Below, piece after piece: positions 5,462 to 10,114 of a DNA stretch of 10,114 nucleotides. Numbering within the stretch: the first letter of the stretch is position 1; every line of letters begins with the position of its first letter. The translations under genes and the position numbers were made by a program. The DNA comes from DASRAJ01 sp039920305 (GTDB lineage Bacteria; Bacteroidota; Bacteroidia; Chitinophagales; UBA10324). The notes beneath the pieces were generated by a model that was not told the DNA's origin, searched no databases, and saw only the letters and a list, made by a program, of their open reading frames with translations. The stretch spans positions 1 to 10,114 of the forward strand of contig JBDSEA010000132.1 of NCBI GenBank assembly GCA_039920305.1, written 5' to 3'.

Positions 5462-8200
5462 TTAATATTCATTCCATCCCTGCTGCTTGTGCAGCTTTAG
5501 ATCCTGCAATACGGATGCTTTCACACGGAGGGTGAAGGTGTAACTCTGCCGGATGCCGAAGGGAATCCATTGCATGCTAAGCTCCCAGCAATGGAGGTCA
5601 CGGTAAATCTCCAGGAAGGCACTTGGAAACTCCTGCTGCACAAAGTCAAAAGAGGTCTGTCCGGTAATACGCCAGTTTTGGGTAAGGTTGAATGATCCGC
5701 TGAAGGTCAGCGTTTGCGAAAACGCCGTAGAATCAGTTCCTGCAGTGCTTCTTACCCTGCTGATGAACAGGCTATATCCTGTACTGAAGCTCCATGGAAT
5801 ACTGAAATCCGCATAGCTGTTTCCTGAAAAAAGAAGATAATCTGCCTGTGCCGGCGTAAGCTTTGATTTATCCTCATGCTTGGGCGATTCGAACCTCGCA
5901 TCCAGGCCGATATTAGCACTCGTGAGCCGTGCGATCTTATGCTGAGCGTCCCACACAAAAGTATTCTGCCGCCTTCCCAGTGAATCGGCGATGTATGGAT
6001 CATAGACTGCTCCGAAATTGAGATTTATCTTTTCAAAAAGAGTGGTTCTTCCATTTGCATTTATTGTTGACATCCGCAGCGTATCAACGGCAAAATTGTA
6101 ACTTCCTGAAAGGTTTAGCGCATCGAGAAGCTTGATTTTTTTACTGCCGGTAATGGTATCCTTCTTCGAAAGGAGCTTGGCCTCCAGATTATTATTCAGT
6201 GAAACAGATATGCCACTGAATTTACCGGCCGGAGGACCAGGAAAAATCCCTCCTTCAAAGATTGAATAACGCTGTAATGTTCCGGCTGAATCAATCTGGA
6301 CAGTCTTGTAGGTATCCCATCGGGAGTCACTGAAATCAGGCCGGAAATTATAGCTGACTGAAGGATTAAAAACGTGGCGGATGGCCTGCACTTTTCCATG
6401 CTTGAACTGCACCATGCCGTAAATGCGCGTAGAGGTGCCAGCACTTAAAGCGTAATCTCTGGCTGCCGCAAATTTGCGGATCGTGTCATTGATCAGGATC
6501 ATATTTTCGGAATCCCATCTTTTACTGATTGTTTGCAGCGCCCAGGTTTCATTATAGCTGAATGAAGGGCTTACTGTAAAATGCTTCAGAACCTGGAAGG
6601 GTGCGCTCACCGGAATGCTTTGCCTTACACCTGCGAGCGAACGATCAAACGGATTCTGGTGAAATAAAAGAGAATCTACTGATGTAATCTGGTTCTTCGC
6701 ATCCATGGTATAGGATAAGCCAATCTTCTCAAACCATTTTGATTTACCTACCGGTTCCTTTTTCTGAAAAGGATAATACTGGCTCATGCTGAAATTAAAT
6801 ACCGGAAGCTGCAGGCTCACGATGCGCGTGAGAGTGCTCTGCTGGTGTGAAGCTGAAATGGTGAAGTTGAATGGCGTATTGGGCAAGGTTTGACGGTAAG
6901 AAATAGATGAGGAATAAGTATTGTCAATATAAGTAGTAGGGGCGTAGCCAAAGAGCTGGTTAAATCCTGAAGTACCGAAAGCCACTGAACCGCCGAAATA
7001 CCTGTTCGGTCTCGCCTTTGCATCCTGGTTAAAATTTGCATTCACTTTAAACTGTGAGCCCGGCAGGTATATATTTTCTGCTGAAACAAAGCTCCTGGTG
7101 TTCGCATAGGTAATGTTGAGGTTGCCATTGAACTTGTACCGCGTGATGAACCGGGATGAGGCATTCACCAGCCAGCTTCCTTTTGAATAAATGTTGCCCG
7201 TGAGTGCCAGGTCAAAGTGATCACTGATGCCGAAATAATAACCGCCATGCTGCAGATAAAATCCCAGATCAGTACGTTCGCCATACTCAGGAAAAATAAT
7301 TCCTGATTTTCTTTTGTCACTCAAGGGAAAAATTCCGAAGGGAACAAACAGAGGAGTTTTAACATCAGCCACCACCAGGTTTGCAGGTCCGGTAATGATC
7401 GCCTTATTGGGGATCACCTTGATCTTGCCCGTTGCAATAAAAAAGTGAGGGTGCTCTTTACTGCACGTGGTGTAAATATTATTCTTGCCAAACAGAACTT
7501 CATTGGGCAACCGCTTCACTACATCACTGCGGAGAAAGCCTTCACCTTCCTTGGTTGTAATTTCTGTGATCTTTCCTTTTTTGGTTTTAAAATTATAGGC
7601 AATTCTCTCAGATTTATAATCGCGTTCACCTTGAGCAAACACAGGCGTGCCCTTAACCTTTCCTGCAGAGTCTTTTCTTCCAATTGCAATCACTGAATTA
7701 TTGCTCCAGTCAAATACGATGGAATCTGCAGTGAGCGTAATGTCCTTGTATTCTACTTTTGCATTCCCGATCAGATAAACTTTCTGATTCGCCATATCCA
7801 TCCACGTGGAATCATCTGCATGATATCTTACCGGAGCATCGAGAGATTCCGGAGATTCTTTTATACTGTCATTCGCTACAGAATCGAGCCTTGTTGTATC
7901 CCGGTAAATGGTATCCGGCGGAATTTGAAGGGCTGACGGGTTACGTTGTTCACTGAACGAAAATTCTTGCCTGGTGATCCCCTTGCTTAATAGTGCAGTT
8001 TTGATGGAATTGAAGTGACTATTTCCGGGAGTTTCTTCGTAAGAAATAATAGGAACCCGTTTTTTAGCCCCTGTATTTTCATTAAAATATGAAGTTTCCC
8101 CCGAGTCAAAGCTAAGTTTCTCCTCAGAGTTTAAAATATTCGCATACAATGGCGGATTCAGGACAATCAACATTAAGATGAGGAAAGCAATCGCTCGCAT
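5462..8200 (-). CDS. lptD: LPS-assembly outer-membrane protein LptD (OstA/Imp), Bacteroidota type
   Basis: With the lipoprotein LptE, LptD forms the outer-membrane translocon that inserts lipopolysaccharide into the outer leaflet. The 912-residue protein has a signal peptide (1-20), a Ser/Thr/Asp-rich linker (about 25-120), a periplasmic OstA/LptA-like beta-jellyroll (about 121-280, with YLIGNAKVEYKDITLTADSI) and a long C-terminal beta-barrel region (about 285-912) of alternating polar/hydrophobic strands. The barrel entry has the conserved PLFVPFGIFPLSDKRKSGI stretch, and the end carries DLHCWELSMQWIPFGIR and VKASVLQDLKL, both typical of Bacteroidota LptD. Only two cysteines exist, Cys246 (YTTCSKEHPH) and Cys871 (DLHCWE). 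The ATG at 8200 opens the signal peptide directly. The gene is divergent from the amidase, with overlapping promoter space, and convergent with the peptidase; the 53-bp gap there shows only a weak AT-only stem, not a clear terminator. Confidence 0.92.
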   Translation of the reverse strand: MRAIAFLILMLIVLNPPLYANILNSEEKLSFDSGETSYFNENTGAKKRVPIISYEETPGNSHFNSIKTALLSKGITRQEFSFSEQRNPSALQIPPDTIYRDTTRLDSVANDSIKESPESLDAPVRYHADDSTWMDMANQKVYLIGNAKVEYKDITLTADSIVFDWSNNSVIAIGRKDSAGKVKGTPVFAQGERDYKSERIAYNFKTKKGKITEITTKEGEGFLRSDVVKRLPNEVLFGKNNIYTTCSKEHPHFFIATGKIKVIPNKAIITGPANLVVADVKTPLFVPFGIFPLSDKRKSGIIFPEYGERTDLGFYLQHGGYYFGISDHFDLALTGNIYSKGSWLVNASSRFITRYKFNGNLNITYANTRSFVSAENIYLPGSQFKVNANFNQDAKARPNRYFGGSVAFGTSGFNQLFGYAPTTYIDNTYSSSISYRQTLPNTPFNFTISASHQQSTLTRIVSLQLPVFNFSMSQYYPFQKKEPVGKSKWFEKIGLSYTMDAKNQITSVDSLLFHQNPFDRSLAGVRQSIPVSAPFQVLKHFTVSPSFSYNETWALQTISKRWDSENMILINDTIRKFAAARDYALSAGTSTRIYGMVQFKHGKVQAIRHVFNPSVSYNFRPDFSDSRWDTYKTVQIDSAGTLQRYSIFEGGIFPGPPAGKFSGISVSLNNNLEAKLLSKKDTITGSKKIKLLDALNLSGSYNFAVDTLRMSTINANGRTTLFEKINLNFGAVYDPYIADSLGRRQNTFVWDAQHKIARLTSANIGLDARFESPKHEDKSKLTPAQADYLLFSGNSYADFSIPWSFSTGYSLFISRVRSTAGTDSTAFSQTLTFSGSFNLTQNWRITGQTSFDFVQQEFPSAFLEIYRDLHCWELSMQWIPFGIRQSYTFTLRVKASVLQDLKLHKQQGWNEY

Positions 8201-8211
8201 AAGTGCACCGG

Positions 8212-8219
8212 CGAAAATA
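8212..8219 (-). promoter_or_regulatory. Candidate -7 promoter box for lptD
   Basis: On the minus strand TATTTTCG (8219-8212) matches the Bacteroidota -7 consensus with one change and lies 11 nt before the lptD ATG. No -33 TTTG is seen at the usual distance. It is back to back with the amidase box at 8227-8234. Confidence 0.35.
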
Positions 8220-8226
8220 TCGCATC

Positions 8227-8234
8227 TATTTTTG
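8227..8234 (+). promoter_or_regulatory. Candidate -7 promoter box for the amidase
   Basis: TATTTTTG is an exact TAnnTTTG match, identical to the S46 peptidase box, and lies 44 nt before the ATG at 8279. No clear -33 element is visible, as the upstream sequence runs into the lptD start. Confidence 0.45.
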
Positions 8235-8278
8235 CGTTACTTAGCCATCAGGGCTTTAAACGAAGATTGAATAAGATT

Positions 8279-9520
8279 ATGATTTTGAGAGGTCTGTTGA
8301 TATTATGCTTGATACTGGATTGCGTTGTACTCAATGCCCAGTCCACTTATGGCTACAGGATGAAAACGGTGGTACTTGATGCGGGTCATGGAGGTCATGA
8401 TACAGGATGCCGCGGAGCATTCTCTAATGAGAAGGATGTAACTCTGGACATAGTGCTCAAAGTAGGGGCACTGATTAAACAAACTTATCCTTACATAAAA
8501 GTGATTTATACCCGGAGCACCGATGAGTTTATCGAATTGTACGAACGTGCTGATATCGCCAATCGAAATGATGCGGACCTTTTCATTTCCATCCATTGCA
8601 ACGCCAGTAAATCGCACGATGCCTTTGGAACAGAAACATGGCTGATGGGTTTGAAAAAATCAGATGGAAACCTTGAAGTTTCAAAGCGTGAGAATGATGT
8701 GGTATTGCTGGAGAATGACTATCAGCAACACTATGAAGGCTTCGATCCAAATTCTCCCATGGGTTATATCATTTTGTCAATGAACCAGAATGCACACCTT
8801 AACCAGAGTATTGCTCTTGCTTCAAAAGTGGAAGCTCAGTTTAAGGATGATGGGAGAATAAGCCGCGGGGTAAAGCAGGCCGGCTTTCTTGTTTTATGGA
8901 GAACCACGATGCCATCCATCCTTATTGAAACCGGCTTCCTGACTAACCGAAATGAGGAAAAGTATTTGAATTCTGAAAGCGGACAAAATGAAATTGCACA
9001 GGCTGTTCTGAATTCCATAACAAATTATAAGAATGAAACGGAAGGAATTACGGAAGGTCAAAGGAAATTGACAGGTGTTAACCCGCAGGCAGAGGATGGC
9101 AGCATAATTCCGGCTGTTGTTCACAGCGATCCGGGAGGCGAAAAAGGGAATGACAGCAACAATAGCAATATTAAAAATACTGAATTTCCCCATGAGAACA
9201 CCGGTTCAGGCGCGGAGTCTTCGTTGCCCGCTAATACCTCCGGAACCTACATTCCGGACCCAGAACAGACTGCCAGCGAGTCAAAGATTATTTACCGCAT
9301 TCAGATTGCAGCTTCATCAAAGCCACTGGATTTGAAAAGCCCGCAGTTCTCATCCTTTCAGGAAGTTAAAAATGACAGAAGTGAAACTGGTATCAACCGC
9401 TATGTGATCGGTAATTATTTTTCCAGGGAGAAATGTATGAATGACCTCGCATTCATTCGAAAAAAAGGATTTAAAGATGCTTTTATGGTGATGTATAAGT
9501 TTGAAAAGCGGGTACAATAA
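8279..9520 (+). CDS. N-acetylmuramoyl-L-alanine amidase (Amidase_3, AmiB/AmiC type) with SPOR-like C-terminus
   Basis: This exported zinc hydrolase cuts the bond between N-acetylmuramic acid and L-Ala of the peptide stem, as needed for daughter-cell separation. From ATG 8279 the protein has 413 residues. A signal peptide ends at NAQ (residues 19-21). The catalytic domain (about 29-250) shows zinc ligands His37 (DAGHGG), Glu51 (NEKDVTLD) and His106 (SIHCNA), and catalytic Glu217 (ILIETGFLTN). Residues about 122-180, including KRENDVVLLENDYQQHYEG, sit where AmiB/AmiC enzymes carry their autoinhibitory helix. A hydrophilic linker (252-335) leads to a degenerate SPOR-like domain (338-405, YRIQIAASS to KKGFKDAFMVMY) that could bind denuded septal glycan. 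A TTG at 8267 would add four residues, but ATG is preferred. It is divergent from lptD and followed by a terminator and an MCE gene. Confidence 0.9.
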   Translation: MILRGLLILCLILDCVVLNAQSTYGYRMKTVVLDAGHGGHDTGCRGAFSNEKDVTLDIVLKVGALIKQTYPYIKVIYTRSTDEFIELYERADIANRNDADLFISIHCNASKSHDAFGTETWLMGLKKSDGNLEVSKRENDVVLLENDYQQHYEGFDPNSPMGYIILSMNQNAHLNQSIALASKVEAQFKDDGRISRGVKQAGFLVLWRTTMPSILIETGFLTNRNEEKYLNSESGQNEIAQAVLNSITNYKNETEGITEGQRKLTGVNPQAEDGSIIPAVVHSDPGGEKGNDSNNSNIKNTEFPHENTGSGAESSLPANTSGTYIPDPEQTASESKIIYRIQIAASSKPLDLKSPQFSSFQEVKNDRSETGINRYVIGNYFSREKCMNDLAFIRKKGFKDAFMVMYKFEKRVQ

Positions 9521-9539
9521 AGTCCTGTACCGGTTTTTT
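9511..9539 (+). terminator. Rho-independent-like terminator overlapping the amidase stop codon
   Basis: GGTACA (9511-9516) pairs with TGTACC (9526-9531) across a 9-nt loop that contains the TAA stop codon, followed by GG and six T residues (9534-9539). The stem is short, so termination may be partial. Confidence 0.5.
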
Positions 9540-9584
9540 GAATCTATATTCCTACTGCAGTTCGGGGACAACATGAAGTCTTCT

Positions 9585-9592
9585 TATTTTCG
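9585..9592 (+). promoter_or_regulatory. Candidate -7 promoter box for the MCE gene
   Basis: TATTTTCG, the same sequence as the lptD box, lies 20 nt before the TTG start at 9613. A TTCG at 9561-9564, 20 nt upstream, could be a weak -33 element. Confidence 0.35.
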
Positions 9593-9612
9593 CGTCCACC
9601 TAAAAAGCTAAA

Positions 9613-10114
9613 TTGTTAAAAAAGGTTCCCAATGAATTCAAAGTCGGCGTAATAGCAACGCTTGCAATTTTACTTGCAGTACTCGGATATAATTTATTGC
9701 GAGGCAAAAATATTTTCAGCCATGAGGGGATATATTACGCCCGTTATGATAAAGTTGATGGTTTATCACTTGCAGCACATGTACGCTACAATGGAATGAA
9801 CATTGGCAGGGTGCAGGAAATGAACCTGGCTCCCAATCAGAATGGACAAATCATTGTAAGCATGAATGTTTCACAGGCTCTTCAAATTCCTGAAGGTTCT
9901 GTTGCACGCATTGTACAAATTGATCTCTTCGGAACCAAGGCAGTACAAATTGAGCTGGCAAAGAGTAATATGTTGCTTAAGTCAGGTGATACGCTTAAAT
10001 CAGAAATGGAAGAAGATGTGATTTCCGGAGTAAAAGCACAGGCCTCGTCACTGCTTGGCTCACTCGACTCCGTGGTTACTTCAGTAAAGCAGACTTTTAA
10101 TGAAGAAACAAAAA
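9613..10114 (+). CDS. MCE/MlaD family lipid-transport protein, 3' truncated by the window, TTG start
   Basis: The frame is open for 167 codons to the window end. The N-terminus is short and basic (MLKKVPNEFK), then one transmembrane anchor (about 11-28), then an MCE domain (about 39-116) with YARYDKVDGLSLAAHVRYNGMNIGRV and a conserved LFGTKAVQIEL strand, then the start of a helical region (about 133 on). MCE proteins of this kind are periplasmic substrate-binding parts of Mla-type ABC transporters that move phospholipids between the membranes. The only in-frame start upstream of the anchor is TTG at 9613; a TAA lies in frame at 9601-9603, and the first in-frame ATG falls inside the MCE domain. 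The gene follows the amidase by 92 bp, with a terminator and a candidate promoter between. In Bacteroidota this gene commonly follows lptD and the amidase (from memory). Confidence 0.88.
   Translation, partial: MLKKVPNEFKVGVIATLAILLAVLGYNLLRGKNIFSHEGIYYARYDKVDGLSLAAHVRYNGMNIGRVQEMNLAPNQNGQIIVSMNVSQALQIPEGSVARIVQIDLFGTKAVQIELAKSNMLLKSGDTLKSEMEEDVISGVKAQASSLLGSLDSVVTSVKQTFNEETK

Noticed and set aside
5423..5469. AT-only inverted repeat between the S46 gene and lptD
   Set aside because: Only about 8 A/T pairs around a 22-nt loop, with no GC core or T-run and overlap of the lptD stop codon. It is too weak to call a terminator.
5884..5905. tRNA T-arm-like GGTTCGAATC on the minus strand
   Set aside because: The flanking bases do not form a five-pair T stem, no acceptor or anticodon arms fit, and it lies within conserved lptD coding sequence.
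8267..8278. Upstream TTG start adding four residues to the amidase
   Set aside because: ATG 8279 already gives a good signal peptide. The extra MNKI is possible, so this is a preference and not a proof.
1..10114. CRISPR array, insertion sequence, phage, toxin-antitoxin or other defence system
   Set aside because: No spaced direct repeats, transposase or integrase motifs, terminal inverted repeats, or small paired toxin/antitoxin frames were seen. The genes are core or envelope functions.

Overview
The window reads as ordinary Bacteroidota chromosome, probably an environmental member of the Chitinophagales/Sphingobacteriales side of the phylum. The evidence is a type IX secretion C-terminal sorting domain, a DUF4199 membrane protein, an S46 dipeptidyl-peptidase of the DPP11 kind, a Bacteroidota-type LptD, TAnnTTTG-like promoter boxes and no Shine-Dalgarno sites. 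The genus-level placement is inference.

Layout. Positions 1-170 (+) hold the 3' end of a T9SS-secreted protein. It is followed by a short open fragment (164-337, +) that looks like the tail of an Asp-box (BNR) beta-propeller gene and abuts the stop codon of hisS. hisS (338-1699, -) and a DUF4199 membrane protein (1744-2253, -) form a minus-strand pair. A divergent intergenic region follows, with promoters facing both ways and a 10-bp inverted repeat touching both. A predicted lipoprotein with a C-terminal Pmp3/YqaE hairpin (2419-2988, +) comes next. A 251-bp gap contains a nested hairpin, a strong 15-bp terminator stem and a promoter, and leads into a dipeptidyl-peptidase 11-like serine peptidase (3240-5408, +).

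The right half is a cell-envelope cluster. lptD (5462-8200, -) is convergent with the peptidase and divergent from an AmiB/AmiC-type N-acetylmuramoyl-L-alanine amidase with a SPOR-like tail (8279-9520, +). After a terminator and a new promoter, an MCE/MlaD-family lipid-transport protein starts at a TTG codon (9613) and runs off the end. These three act on lipopolysaccharide insertion, peptidoglycan cleavage and phospholipid trafficking, so the neighbourhood is devoted to outer-envelope maintenance.

I found no mobile element, CRISPR array, tRNA/rRNA or defence system, and no convincing new multi-gene system. The points most worth a second look are small: a 7-bp tandem repeat embedded in the hisS reading frame, the orphan propeller fragment, the lipobox plus Pmp3 architecture, the inverted repeat linking two divergent promoters, and the two-cysteine LptD.
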